Of a stretch of 64,000 nucleotides of DNA, positions 9,169 to 17,095 are shown one piece after another. Position numbers and translations under genes: made by a program. Each line of letters opens with the position of its first letter. Position 1 is the first letter of the stretch. The notes beneath the pieces were generated by a model, which did not search any database, was not told the origin of the DNA, and was given only the letters and a program-made list of their open reading frames with translations. This DNA comes from Mycetocola zhadangensis (GTDB taxonomy: Bacteria > Actinomycetota > Actinomycetes > Actinomycetales > Microbacteriaceae), in the NCBI RefSeq assembly GCF_003668565.1, contig NZ_RCWJ01000001.1, forward strand, positions 124,001 through 188,000, written 5' to 3'.

Positions 9169-9642
9169 TCAGCGACCAGTTGCGTCAGGCGCACGGTCGA
9201 CGGAACCGCGCCAGGCACCGGTTTCGAAGCCGTTGGACTCGATGAGTTCCTTGAACTTCTTGAGGTCGTGGCCGATCTGGATGTCGTCGACCTGAAGCAG
9301 GGCGCCCGCCTTCTCGATGACGCCCTGCGGGGTCCAGTCGAGTCGCAGGGAGATGCGTGTCTCGTTCTCGCTCAGGCGGTGGAACGACACGACTCCGGCG
9401 TGATCTTCGCCCCCGGTGCTCGTCCAGGCGATGCGGGTGTCAGGAATCTGCTCGCTGATCTCTGCATCAAATTCGCGCTTGATCCCGGCGATCGACACCT
9501 TCCAGTGCGTGTGGGTGTCGCTCGTCTGCGTCACCTCGTCTACTCCGCTGAGGAACTGGGGGAAAGATTCGAACTGAGTCCACTGGTTGTACGCAGTGGA
9601 GACCGGGACGGTTACGTCGATGTCTGAATTGACTGTGGCCAT
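9169..9642 (-). CDS. SRPBCC (polyketide cyclase/dehydrase-like) family protein
   Basis: START/Bet v1-like ligand-binding fold; ligand unknown. The protein is 157 aa. The N-terminus SDIDVTVPVSTAYNQWTQFESFPQFLSGV and the strand WKVSIAGIKREFDAEI are typical of the Polyketide_cyc2/COG5637 group. The C-terminus is a long helix, IGHDLKKFKELIES. The ATG at 9642 is preceded by AAGGAAC. It is a monocistronic gene between converging and diverging neighbours. Members are often stress-linked, but nothing here shows that. Confidence 0.82.
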   Translation of the reverse strand: MATVNSDIDVTVPVSTAYNQWTQFESFPQFLSGVDEVTQTSDTHTHWKVSIAGIKREFDAEISEQIPDTRIAWTSTGGEDHAGVVSFHRLSENETRISLRLDWTPQGVIEKAGALLQVDDIQIGHDLKKFKELIESNGFETGAWRGSVDRAPDATGR

Positions 9643-9768
9643 GAGTGTTCCTTCTTTCTAGAGGTTTCTTCAATGGGATAACCTCAGGCAAACACATCGA
9701 CCTTGGGTGAGGCAGGGGGTTGCGCCCGCCGGCCTCAACTGCCTAACCTCTCGCGTGGTTGCGCTTCA

Positions 9769-10956
9769 TCACACCCGCTCGCACAGCAACGCGGCGTGTT
9801 TGTTGTCGACACGCGTCAGGAACAGCGTTGCGCTCTGCGAGCCGCGCAGCGCCATCTTCTTGCGGAACACCGCCGGGTCGATGTCAGCGCCGCGTTTCTT
9901 CACTTCAAGTGTTCCGATTTCGCGCTGGGCAAGCTCGCGCTTCAGCGTTCGTTCATCGAGCGGGAACCGCTCGAGCACTCTGAACGCTGACGCAAACGGC
10001 GTGTGCACGTGCTCATTTCCGGTGAGGTACGCGATCCCCGGGCTGAGCATGCCCGCGTTCAACGAGCGCGCGACATCGCCGATCAAACGGGCCCGGATGA
10101 CGGCACCGTCCGGCTCGTAGAGGTACTCGCCAAGAGGCTGTACATCAACGTCGTCGCTGTCTTGAGCCGCCGCGAGTTCGTGGGTGCCGTCAACGTCAAT
10201 AACGAGCGCGGAACGTCGAACGCCCGGCCGGGCAAGGGCACCGAACCAGAGGCCGAGTTCGACGACCTGTCCGTCGACACTGACCCACTGGGCTTCGCAG
10301 TCAGCGGGGATCAGCGACCGATCGAAGCCGGGCCCGAGTTTCACGCCGACCGGCATCGTTTCGGCGCGATGGAACACCACGTCGAGTGAAGGACTGTAGT
10401 CCTCCGGCCTCGTCAGTCGTGTTGTGTTTGTGTGCCCGGATGTGCGCCGAGCCGGGTCGAAGTACAGCCCGTCAAACGCGCTGGTGTCCACATCTTCAGC
10501 GCGAGCGTGCCTGACCTCAGCGGTCGGGAACGGAGCCAGGTTGTAGCTGGCGACCGTCGCGGTCACCTCGTCGGCGTCGACCGCGGTCACGTCGAGGTCC
10601 ATGGCAGCCATGGCCATCGCGTCCCCGCCGATTCCGCAACCGAGGTCCGCCACCCGGGAAAGGCCAGCGGCCCCGAAGCGCCCAGCGTGAAGCGCCGCGA
10701 CGCGCAACCGGGTGGCTTGCTCGAGACCCGCCTCGGTGAAGAGCATTCGCGAGGCGAATTCGCCGAACTTCGGCACTGCCTTGCGCCGGAGCCTGGCCTG
10801 CGTGAGCACGCCAGCGACCAGCGAAGGAGAGTGCCCGTCTGCGCGCAGTCGCGAGACGACTCCGACAACGTTTGCCGTGGCATCCGTCTCACTCACAGAG
10901 TCAATGAGGGTGAGCCCTTCGGGAGTCAACAGTTCGACAAGTTCGGCTCTTTCCAT
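9769..10956 (-). CDS. SAM-dependent methyltransferase with THUMP-like C-terminal domain
   Basis: Probable class I methyltransferase; substrate not known, likely RNA. The protein is 395 aa. SAM motif I is VADLGCGIGGDAMAMAAMD (about residues 102-120), followed by the acidic motif II end VTAVDAD. YFDPARRTSGH (about 166-176) resembles the motif IV region of this group. The last 90 residues match the THUMP_like domain layout. It is divergent from groES. A TAGATT box lies 6 nt before the ATG with no Shine-Dalgarno sequence, suggesting leaderless expression. Confidence 0.85.
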   Translation of the reverse strand: MERAELVELLTPEGLTLIDSVSETDATANVVGVVSRLRADGHSPSLVAGVLTQARLRRKAVPKFGEFASRMLFTEAGLEQATRLRVAALHAGRFGAAGLSRVADLGCGIGGDAMAMAAMDLDVTAVDADEVTATVASYNLAPFPTAEVRHARAEDVDTSAFDGLYFDPARRTSGHTNTTRLTRPEDYSPSLDVVFHRAETMPVGVKLGPGFDRSLIPADCEAQWVSVDGQVVELGLWFGALARPGVRRSALVIDVDGTHELAAAQDSDDVDVQPLGEYLYEPDGAVIRARLIGDVARSLNAGMLSPGIAYLTGNEHVHTPFASAFRVLERFPLDERTLKRELAQREIGTLEVKKRGADIDPAVFRKKMALRGSQSATLFLTRVDNKHAALLCERV

Positions 10957-10968
10957 TCCGTAAATCTA
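10957..10968 (-). promoter_or_regulatory. Putative leaderless promoter (-10) for the THUMP-like methyltransferase
   Basis: On the minus strand TAGATT (10968-10963) lies exactly 6 nt before the ATG at 10956, and no ribosome-binding site is visible. Confidence 0.45.
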
Positions 10969-10998
10969 TCGGACCGGATGCCGGCGGCCGGGGCACCG

Positions 10999-11025
10999 TT
11001 GGCACTCACGTTGCGAGAGTGCCAA
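10999..11025. promoter_or_regulatory. CIRCE operator 1 (HrcA site) upstream of groES
   Basis: TTGGCACTC, a 9-bp spacer, then GAGTGCCAA: a perfect 9/9 inverted repeat with the CIRCE spacing. It overlaps the putative -35 hexamer TTGCGA (11011-11016). Confidence 0.88.
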
Positions 11026-11039
11026 CGGATCCCTACACT
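11011..11039 (+). promoter_or_regulatory. groES promoter
   Basis: TTGCGA (11011-11016), a 17-bp spacer, then TACACT (11034-11039). The -35 lies within CIRCE 1, and CIRCE 2 lies just past the expected start of transcription. Confidence 0.6.
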
Positions 11040-11043
11040 GGCA

Positions 11044-11070
11044 TTAGCACTCTCGATGTGAGGGTGCTAA
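11044..11070. promoter_or_regulatory. CIRCE operator 2 (HrcA site) upstream of groES
   Basis: TTAGCACTC, a 9-bp spacer, then GGGTGCTAA: the classical CIRCE sequence with one mismatch in the right arm. It begins 18 bp after CIRCE 1, inside the 5' UTR. Confidence 0.9.
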
Positions 11071-11100
11071 CTCAAGTCTTAGTTCAGAAAGAGGTCAACC

Positions 11101-11397
11101 GTGTCGGTCAGCATCAAGCCGCTCGAGGATCGCATCGTCATCAAGCAGGTCGAGGCAGAGCAGACTACTGCTTCAGGTCTCGTCATTCCTGACACTGCCA
11201 AGGAAAAGCCCCAGGAGGGCGTTGTCGAAGCAGTCGGCCCCGGCCGCATCGACGACAACGGCAACCGCGTTCCGCTCGACGTCGCCGTCGGCGACAAGGT
11301 GATCTACTCCAAGTACGGCGGAACCGAGGTCAAGTACGACGGCCAGGACTACCTGGTTCTCTCGGCTCGCGACGTGCTCGCAGTTGTGGTTCGCTAA
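11101..11397 (+). CDS. groES: Co-chaperonin GroES (Cpn10)
   Basis: Lid of the GroEL chaperonin. The protein is 98 aa with [20 protein letters not shown] at the N-terminus, an intact mobile-loop region (about residues 17-35), [18 protein letters not shown] and a terminal [12 protein letters not shown]. The GTG start is preceded by AGAAAGAGG. groEL does not follow; a RarD permease does, after a terminator, so groEL must be elsewhere, as in many actinobacteria. Repression by HrcA is indicated by two CIRCE sites. Confidence 0.97.
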   Translation: MSVSIKPLEDRIVIKQVEAEQTTASGLVIPDTAKEKPQEGVVEAVGPGRIDDNGNRVPLDVAVGDKVIYSKYGGTEVKYDGQDYLVLSARDVLAVVVR

Positions 11398-11411
11398 CTT
11401 CAACGAACATC

Positions 11412-11449
11412 GAGAAACCCGGATGGTGATATCACCACCCGGGTTTCTC
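11412..11449 (+). terminator. Intrinsic terminator after groES
   Basis: A 19-bp stem with one mismatch (arms start at 11412 and end at 11449, no large loop), followed by TGTTT. It isolates groES from the downstream gene. Confidence 0.8.
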
Positions 11450-11499
11450 TGTTTAACGGCCGGCGTTTCCCGGAATCGGGTCTGAGCGCAACGCCGGAG

Positions 11500-11511
11500 T
11501 AGCATTCTCTG
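11500..11511 (+). promoter_or_regulatory. Putative leaderless promoter (-10) for rarD
   Basis: TAGCAT at 11500-11505 lies exactly 6 nt before the GTG at 11512. No ribosome-binding site is visible. Confidence 0.45.
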
Positions 11512-12498
11512 GTGCACACCCCTCCTCACCAGCCAGACGTCGATGCGGATTCGACAGGCCTGGCGGTCGTGCCGCCGGGCCAACTGAGCCGACCGGGGCT
11601 GGCATACGCCGTCACCGCGTACACCCTGTGGGGCGTCCTCCCGCTGTATTTTCTTCTCCTGGTTCCCACCGGACCGTTCGAGCTCGTGGCGGCGAGGGTA
11701 TTGTTCTCTCTCGTCTTCTGCGCGCTGCTGCTCACCGTCATGCGCGGGTGGAAGCCGTTCCTGGCGCTGGTTCGAAACCGCCGGGTGTCGCTCACCATGG
11801 CGCTCGCCGGGCTGCTGATCTTCGTCAACTGGCAGACCTATGTCTATGGCGTTCTCAGCGGGCAGGTCATCGAATCGGCGCTCGGCTACTTCATCAATCC
11901 GATCGTCACAGTGTTCCTCGGCGTCTTCTTCCTTCGCGAGCGGCTGCGGGTCGTGCAGTGGATATCGGTCGGACTCAGCATCGTCGCGGTCTTCGTCCTC
12001 GCTATCGGCGCACACGGTGTGCCGTGGATTGCTTTGATTCTGGCGTTCTCGTTCGGGCTTTACGGATTCATCAAGAAGCGGGTCGGGCCCACCGTTGACG
12101 CGGTTTCGGGGCTGACCCTCGAAACTGCGTGGCTCGCGCCTGTGGCGGTCGTTCAGCTCGTCGTTGTGGGGGCGACAACTGGCCTGACAATCGGGCAGGT
12201 AAGTCCGCTCCACACGGCGCTCCTGGTCGGAACCGGTGTGATCACCGCTGTTCCTCTGCTGTTCTTCGCGTCGGCGTCTCGTCGACTGCCGCTGATCTAC
12301 ATGGGTTTCATCCAGTTCTTCGCGCCGGTGATCCAGTTCCTGGTCGGTGTGCTTGTGCTGCACGAAGCGATGCCCCTCGAGCGCTGGATCGGGTTCATCC
12401 TCGTCTGGATTGCGCTCGTCGTGCTGACCGCGGACACGGTCATCGCCGCGCGGCGTTCGACCGTTCGACGCAACAAAACTGCATCGCAGCCCGTTTGA
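11512..12498 (+). CDS. rarD: EamA/DMT-superfamily transporter, RarD type
   Basis: Inner-membrane permease of the drug/metabolite transporter superfamily; substrate unknown. The protein is 328 aa with about ten hydrophobic segments in two EamA halves. The RarD hallmark YTLWGVLPLYFLLLVP occurs at about residues 36-51, with NWQTYVYGVLSGQVIESALGYFINP at about 108-132. The C-terminal tail is basic. It starts with a GTG lacking a Shine-Dalgarno sequence but with a TANNNT box at -6. It is monocistronic. Confidence 0.87.
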   Translation: MHTPPHQPDVDADSTGLAVVPPGQLSRPGLAYAVTAYTLWGVLPLYFLLLVPTGPFELVAARVLFSLVFCALLLTVMRGWKPFLALVRNRRVSLTMALAGLLIFVNWQTYVYGVLSGQVIESALGYFINPIVTVFLGVFFLRERLRVVQWISVGLSIVAVFVLAIGAHGVPWIALILAFSFGLYGFIKKRVGPTVDAVSGLTLETAWLAPVAVVQLVVVGATTGLTIGQVSPLHTALLVGTGVITAVPLLFFASASRRLPLIYMGFIQFFAPVIQFLVGVLVLHEAMPLERWIGFILVWIALVVLTADTVIAARRSTVRRNKTASQPV

Positions 12499-12520
12499 GC
12501 GCGAAATCGGCTCAGGAACT

Positions 12521-12553
12521 GTAACGATTGCGTCGCCGTTACACGGATGTAAC
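12521..12553 (+). promoter_or_regulatory. GlnR-like direct repeat upstream of the substrate-binding protein gene
   Basis: GTTAC-N6-GTAAC at 12538-12553 has the spacing of an actinobacterial GlnR a/b half-site pair. Another GTAAC at 12521 (GTAAC-N6-GTCGC) lies just before it. The block ends 9 bp before a good -35 box, a position suited to activation. Assignment to GlnR is inference; these motifs are short. Confidence 0.35.
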
Positions 12554-12562
12554 CCTGATGTA

Positions 12563-12591
12563 TTGTTCGGTGACGAATGCTCGAATATGTT
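12563..12591 (+). promoter_or_regulatory. Promoter of the branched-chain amino-acid binding protein gene
   Basis: TTGTTC (12563-12568), a 17-bp spacer, then TATGTT (12586-12591). The expected transcript starts near 12598, giving a leader of about 50 nt with AGGAG before the ATG. Confidence 0.55.
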
Positions 12592-12648
12592 GGCACCACG
12601 ACAGTATCTAGCGCTGTCTTTGGATACACGACACAGCATAGGAGCAAC

Positions 12649-13929
12649 ATGGGCGTCTTCACCCGGGCTACGGCCTCCCGCTCACGCACCCGCACGATCA
12701 CTCTGAGTGGCCTTGCAATCCTCGGAGCCAGTGCACTGGTTCTCACCGGTTGCAGCAGTTCAGGTGGCGGCGAAGGTGAAACCACCAGCAAGCCAGCAGG
12801 CGACCTTACCCTCAAGATCGGAACCCAGCTGCCTCAGACGGGAAACCTCGCATTCCTCGGCCCGCCCGAAGAAGCGGGCGTCGGTCTGGCGGTCAAGGAG
12901 GTCAACGACGCTGCCCTTGGCATGGAAATCGAAATCGAGTACGGCGACTCTGGCGACACCGATAACAAGGCATACGCCACTGAGGTACCGCGACTTCTCC
13001 AGGAAGGTGTCTCCGCCATCATCGGCGCTGCATCCAGCGGCGTGTCCCGGCTCTTCATCGACGAGGTAACCGGCGCTGGCGTAGTCCAGCTTTCACCGGC
13101 GAACACGGCAGCGGACTTCACCACGTGGGATGACAACGGACTGTACTGGCGTACGGCTCCGAGCGACACTCTCCAGGGCGAAGTTCTCGGCAACCTCATT
13201 GCAGAGGACGGCAACGAAACGCTCGGCATCCTGTACCTGAACGACTCGTACGGAACCGGCCTCGCCGAGTTCACCACAGAGGCGTTCGAGGCGGCAGGCG
13301 GCGAGGTCGTCGAACAGCAGTCATACAACACAGGTGACACGTCGTTCGACGCTCAGGTCAGCGCACTCAAGGCGGCTAACCCTGACGCGATCGCCCTGAT
13401 TGCTTTCGAAGAGACCAAGACCATCGTTCCGGCGATGGCTGGGTTCCCGTCCGACAAGATGTACCTCGTCGACGGAAACCTGTCCGACTACTCGGCTTCG
13501 CTCCCGGCTGGGGCTCTCAACGGCGCCAAGGGCACCGCGCCTGGGCCCAACACCGCTGAGGCCGGCGACTTCGTCGAGCGCCTCCAGGCATTCTGGCAGG
13601 GCGAAGGCAACGCCGAACTGAAGGACTTCACCTACTCGGCTGAGTCCTACGACGCAGTGGTTCTCCTTGCGCTGGCCTCCATGGCAGCGGGCTCAACTGA
13701 GGGTGCCGACATCGCCGAGAAGCTCCAGGAAGTCTCTGGAGGTTCAGGTGACGGCGAAAAGTGCACCTCGTTCAAGGAGTGTGCTGAACTGATCAACGAC
13801 GGCAAGACCGTCAACTACGACGGAACCTCCGGACCGATCACGTTCGACGAGAACGGCGACCCCACCGAGGCAACCATCGGTATCTTCCAGTACAAGGAAG
13901 ACAACACCTACGAGCGCATCGCTAACTAG
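12649..13929 (+). CDS. Branched-chain amino-acid-type ABC transporter substrate-binding lipoprotein
   Basis: Extracytoplasmic receptor of a LivK/UrtA-like uptake system. The ATG at 12649, with GGAGC 4 nt upstream, gives 426 aa; an in-frame GTG-type extension upstream is not needed. A basic N-region and hydrophobic core lead to the lipobox LVLTGCSSS, so it is a lipoprotein anchored to the membrane. The mature part is a type I periplasmic-binding fold: TQLPQTGNLAFLGPPEEAGV, IIGAASSGVS, LSPANTA, LYLNDSYGTGLAEF. The permease/ATPase genes livH-M-G-F lie just downstream on the opposite strand and face it; they very likely form one transporter. Confidence 0.92.
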   Translation: MGVFTRATASRSRTRTITLSGLAILGASALVLTGCSSSGGGEGETTSKPAGDLTLKIGTQLPQTGNLAFLGPPEEAGVGLAVKEVNDAALGMEIEIEYGDSGDTDNKAYATEVPRLLQEGVSAIIGAASSGVSRLFIDEVTGAGVVQLSPANTAADFTTWDDNGLYWRTAPSDTLQGEVLGNLIAEDGNETLGILYLNDSYGTGLAEFTTEAFEAAGGEVVEQQSYNTGDTSFDAQVSALKAANPDAIALIAFEETKTIVPAMAGFPSDKMYLVDGNLSDYSASLPAGALNGAKGTAPGPNTAEAGDFVERLQAFWQGEGNAELKDFTYSAESYDAVVLLALASMAAGSTEGADIAEKLQEVSGGSGDGEKCTSFKECAELINDGKTVNYDGTSGPITFDENGDPTEATIGIFQYKEDNTYERIAN

Positions 13930-13945
13930 TTCGTACTGAAATAAA

Positions 13946-13979
13946 GCTGCAGGGCCACGGGCAACCGTGGCCCTGCAGC
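13946..13979 (+). terminator. Terminator after the binding-protein gene
   Basis: A perfect 15-bp stem (13946-13960 with 13965-13979) closed by a GCAA tetraloop, followed by CGTTTA. Strong hairpin, weak U-tract. Confidence 0.85.
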
Positions 13980-14324
13980 CGTTTATCTGGCAGTCAGGGT
14001 TCCGCGGATCGAGGATCGCAAGCGACAGGTAGTGACGCAGGCACTCAGAAGCGGGCCGACATCGTGCCGACCGCTAGATGGAATGCTGTCTGGCCGCGTC
14101 GGCCTCCCCGCGAGAGTGGACGAGGCCAGCCTCGTCGGCCGTTATGAGGCCACACTGGATGCCGTACGACCAAACGGTCGCCGTAGTGGCTTGCGTTCGC
14201 TGAGGCTGGCGCACAGCGGTGCGGACTGGCTCGCCTTGGCGGTCGGCGCCGCCACCCGGAGCCGCAGGCTCGGATTCGCCGTCGCTGCTTACCCCTCCCA
14301 GCCCCTGTTTCGTAGCGCTCAGCA
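13980..14324. other. Non-coding gap between convergent transport genes
   Basis: About 345 bp between two terminators with no credible gene on either strand. It contains an 18-bp near-perfect palindrome (14119-14136: GACGAGGC, CA, GCCTCGTC) and several smaller inverted repeats. A minus-strand open frame at 14074-14337 begins inside the terminator hairpin and is not convincing. It may be a decayed gene or a structured spacer. Confidence 0.5.
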
Positions 14325-14356
14325 AGAAACGCCCCACCGAAAAGGTAGGGCGTTTC
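14325..14356 (-). terminator. Terminator of the livHMGF operon
   Basis: An inverted repeat with arms 14325-14338 and 14343-14356 around a GAAA-type loop, followed on the minus strand by TTGCT. It lies 22 nt past the livF stop and could act in both directions. Confidence 0.75.
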
Positions 14357-14377
14357 CTGGTAAAAGGGAGCGGTGGT

Positions 14378-15121
14378 TCAGTCGTCCTGGCCGAGCGTGC
14401 CCAGGTACAGCCCGATCACCTTGTCATCGTTCAGCAGTTCACGACCGGTTCCGGTGTACGCGTCGGTTCCCTGATCGAGCACGTAACCGCGGTCGCAAAT
14501 TTGCAGGCACCGACGGGCGTTCTGCTCAACCATGATTGTGGTCACACCCGCCTTGTTGATGTCGGAGACGCGAATGAACGCGTCATCCTGGCGGACGGGG
14601 GAGAGGCCAGCGCTCGGCTCGTCGAGGAGCAGGACGGCCGGGTCCATCATGAGAGCGCGAGACATCGCCACCATCTGGCGTTCACCGCCGGACAACGAGC
14701 CAGCGCGCTGCTTGAGGCGCTTGCCAAGTTCGGCGAAGATTCCGGTGACGAACTCCAGCCGCTCTGCGTAAGCCTTCGGCTTCTGGAACAGCCCCATCTG
14801 CAGATTCTCTTCGATGGTGAGGCTCTGGAAGACGTTGTTCGTCTGCGGTACGAATCCAACGCCGCGCGCGACAAGCTTGTCAGCCTTGAGACCCGTGATG
14901 TCGTCACCGTTGAGGCGGATCGAGCCCTCGCGAACCTTCACCTGGCCGAAGATGGCCTTGAGCAGCGTCGACTTTCCGGCGCCGTTCGGCCCGATGATTC
15001 CGATGAGTTCACCCTTGGCGGCCGTGAGATTGGCGCTGTTGAGGATGTTAACGCCCGGCAGGTAGCCGGCCGTTACGTTCTCCACCTGGACGACGACCTC
15101 TGGAGCGATTGTTGCGGTCAT
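14378..15121 (-). CDS. livF: Branched-chain amino-acid ABC transporter ATP-binding protein LivF
   Basis: One of two ATPases powering the uptake system. The protein is 247 aa. Walker A GIIGPNGAGKSTLLKAI lies at about residues 41-57, the Q-loop in GFVPQTNNVF, the signature SLSGGERQMVAMSRAL at about 143-158, and Walker B VLLLDEPSAGLSP at about 164-176. The switch region is MVEQNARRCL, with Gln-Asn at the His-switch position, which is usual in LivF. The ATG overlaps the livG stop by 4 nt. Confidence 0.94.
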   Translation of the reverse strand: MTATIAPEVVVQVENVTAGYLPGVNILNSANLTAAKGELIGIIGPNGAGKSTLLKAIFGQVKVREGSIRLNGDDITGLKADKLVARGVGFVPQTNNVFQSLTIEENLQMGLFQKPKAYAERLEFVTGIFAELGKRLKQRAGSLSGGERQMVAMSRALMMDPAVLLLDEPSAGLSPVRQDDAFIRVSDINKAGVTTIMVEQNARRCLQICDRGYVLDQGTDAYTGTGRELLNDDKVIGLYLGTLGQDD

Positions 15122-16116
15122 TTGATGTCCTCGTCCTTCTCCGGGGCCGCTGCCGTCGGCTGGTCAATAGCGTGATCGACACCGGTCTCGGCGTCGATCT
15201 CCTCGAGGAGCTCCTCAACCTCGGGGGTGATCTCGCCGGCCACTCGTCCGGTGACAACGCCGAGGTCGACATCCTGGTGCGATCCGAGGTAAGCGTCAAT
15301 AACGGCCGGGTTCTGCATCACGTCCTCGGGCGGGCCCTCGGCAACGACGCGACCCTCAGCCATAACCACCACCCAGTCGGCGATATGGCGGACCATCTGC
15401 ATGTCGTGCTCAACGAACAACACACTCATGCCCTGCGTTTTCAGGTCGAGGATGTGCTCGAGCAGCGACTGCGTCAGTGCAGGGTTGACGCCTGCCATCG
15501 GCTCGTCGAGCATGACCAGTTTCGGCTGGCTCATGAGGGCGCGAGCCATCTCGAGGAGCTTCCGCTGGCCGCCGGAGAGGCTTGCCGCGAAGTCGTCCTT
15601 TTTGGTGTCGAGCTTGAACCTCGCGAGGATATCGAGCGCCCGCTCCTCAATCTCCTCTTCCTGCTTGTTCCACAGCGGCTTGATCAGGCTCGCAAAGATG
15701 CCCTCACCTTTTTGCTTCTGTGACCCGAGCTTCATGTTCTCGAGCACGGTGAGCAGACCGAGCGCCTTCGTTAGCTGGAAGGTGCGAACCTGACCCATCC
15801 GAGCCACCTTGAACGCGGGCACCCCGTTGAGCTGGGCACCGTCAAACACCCAGGTTCCGGTGTCCGGCTTGTCAAAGCCGGTGAGCAGGTTGAACAGAGT
15901 GGTCTTGCCAGCTCCGTTCGGACCGATGAGCGCCGTGATGGCGTTCCGCGGAATTTCGAGGTGCTCGACGTCGACAGCCTTGAGTCCACCGAACTGACGA
16001 GTGACGTTGTCGGCAATGATGATCGGGTCGACCTTCGCGACGCCTGGAGCGGCGTCTCCAATGTGCAGTCCCGTGGATTTGACCGGCCTGAGCGGTGCAG
16101 CGTTGCTACTTGACAA
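15118..16116 (-). CDS. livG: Branched-chain amino-acid ABC transporter ATP-binding protein LivG, with acidic C-terminal tail
   Basis: Second ATPase of the system. It is 332 aa against about 255 in most LivG. There is a 35-residue N-terminal lead and a roughly 50-residue acidic tail rich in Glu and Asp. Walker A ALIGPNGAGKTTLFNLL, signature SLSGGQRKLLEMARAL, Walker B LVMLDEPMAGVNP and the His switch VEHDMQMV are intact. The start is a TTG at 16116: it has a perfect AAGGAG 7 nt upstream and overlaps the livM stop by 11 nt, and no ATG exists before the domain. Confidence 0.92.
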   Translation of the reverse strand: MSSSNAAPLRPVKSTGLHIGDAAPGVAKVDPIIIADNVTRQFGGLKAVDVEHLEIPRNAITALIGPNGAGKTTLFNLLTGFDKPDTGTWVFDGAQLNGVPAFKVARMGQVRTFQLTKALGLLTVLENMKLGSQKQKGEGIFASLIKPLWNKQEEEIEERALDILARFKLDTKKDDFAASLSGGQRKLLEMARALMSQPKLVMLDEPMAGVNPALTQSLLEHILDLKTQGMSVLFVEHDMQMVRHIADWVVVMAEGRVVAEGPPEDVMQNPAVIDAYLGSHQDVDLGVVTGRVAGEITPEVEELLEEIDAETGVDHAIDQPTAAAPEKDEDIK

Positions 16117-17086
16117 AGGTCAGCTCCTTCTTGTTTCCGAGGATGCCCTGCGGTCTGAAGATCACAATCAGCATCAAAGCCAGTCCAACCAGGATGTAGC
16201 GGAGCGTCGCAGCCTGCGTTGTCGACATGAACGGCAGAACACCGCTCGATGCGAGCTCGGGGAGCACGTTCGACAGGAAGCCCATGATCACCCAGAAGAT
16301 CACAGCACCGAGCAGCGGTCCGAAGACCGTCGCGGCGCCTCCGAGGAGAAGTATCGTCCAGATGAAGAAGGTCAGGCTCGTGACGTACACACTCGGCACC
16401 ACAGCAGACGGTAGTGCGAACACCACACCACCGAGGGCGCCGAACACACCGCCGACCATAAGCGCCTGCATCTTGTAGGCGAACACGTTCTTGCCGAGCG
16501 CGCGCACGGCATCCTCGTCTTCACGGATGCCCTTGAGCACGCGGCCCCACGGGCTGCGCATGAGCAGCCACACGAGGAGGACGGCGACGGCCAGCAGACA
16601 GATACCGAAGACGCGAACCCACCAGCCGTTCTCGTTGTATGTCCACGGGCCAAACCCGTATGTTCCCTCAGGGAACGGGTTGGCCGCACGGAATCCGGCG
16701 TGGTAGTTGCCGAGTCCGTCTGCTGAGTTGGTGACCTTGTCGAACACCTGCGTTGTGAACAGCAGTCGAACGATCTCGGCCGCCGCGATGGTCGTGATAG
16801 CGAGGTAGTCCGCGCGAAGTCGGAGCGTCGGAATACCCAGAATCAAAGCGAAGACGACGGATGCCAGGCAGCCGACGATAATTCCGGCCCACCACGGCAG
16901 ACCAAACGTCAGAATCGAAATTGCGTACCCGTATGCGCCAAGCGCCATGAAGGCGGCCATACCGAAGTTCAGCAGTCCGCCGTATCCAAAGTGGACGGCG
17001 AGGCCGAGGGCGGCCAATGCGTAGGCGATCGTCTCAGGGCTAATCAGCCAGGAGGCGGTGTTTGAAAGAATTGATCCCCAGTCCAT
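16106..17086 (-). CDS. livM: Branched-chain amino-acid ABC transporter permease LivM
   Basis: Membrane subunit forming the translocation path with LivH. The protein is 326 aa with about nine hydrophobic segments. Conserved LivM elements are YALAALGLAVHFGYGGLLNFG near residues 22-42 and LRADYLAITTIAAAEIVRLL. The EAA-like loop is SPWGRVLKGIREDEDAVRALGKN (about 197-219), contacting the ATPases. The ATG is preceded by AGGAGG. The livH stop is 9 nt upstream. Confidence 0.93.
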   Translation of the reverse strand: MDWGSILSNTASWLISPETIAYALAALGLAVHFGYGGLLNFGMAAFMALGAYGYAISILTFGLPWWAGIIVGCLASVVFALILGIPTLRLRADYLAITTIAAAEIVRLLFTTQVFDKVTNSADGLGNYHAGFRAANPFPEGTYGFGPWTYNENGWWVRVFGICLLAVAVLLVWLLMRSPWGRVLKGIREDEDAVRALGKNVFAYKMQALMVGGVFGALGGVVFALPSAVVPSVYVTSLTFFIWTILLLGGAATVFGPLLGAVIFWVIMGFLSNVLPELASSGVLPFMSTTQAATLRYILVGLALMLIVIFRPQGILGNKKELTFVK

Positions 17087-17095
17087 GGCGTCCTC

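Noticed and set aside
11101-12498. groES-groEL operon
   Set aside because: groES is followed by a strong terminator and a RarD permease; no groEL sequence is present.
14074-14337. 87-codon minus-strand frame between the convergent liv units
   Set aside because: Its GTG start lies inside the liv operon terminator hairpin, without a ribosome-binding site, and the product resembles no family I know.
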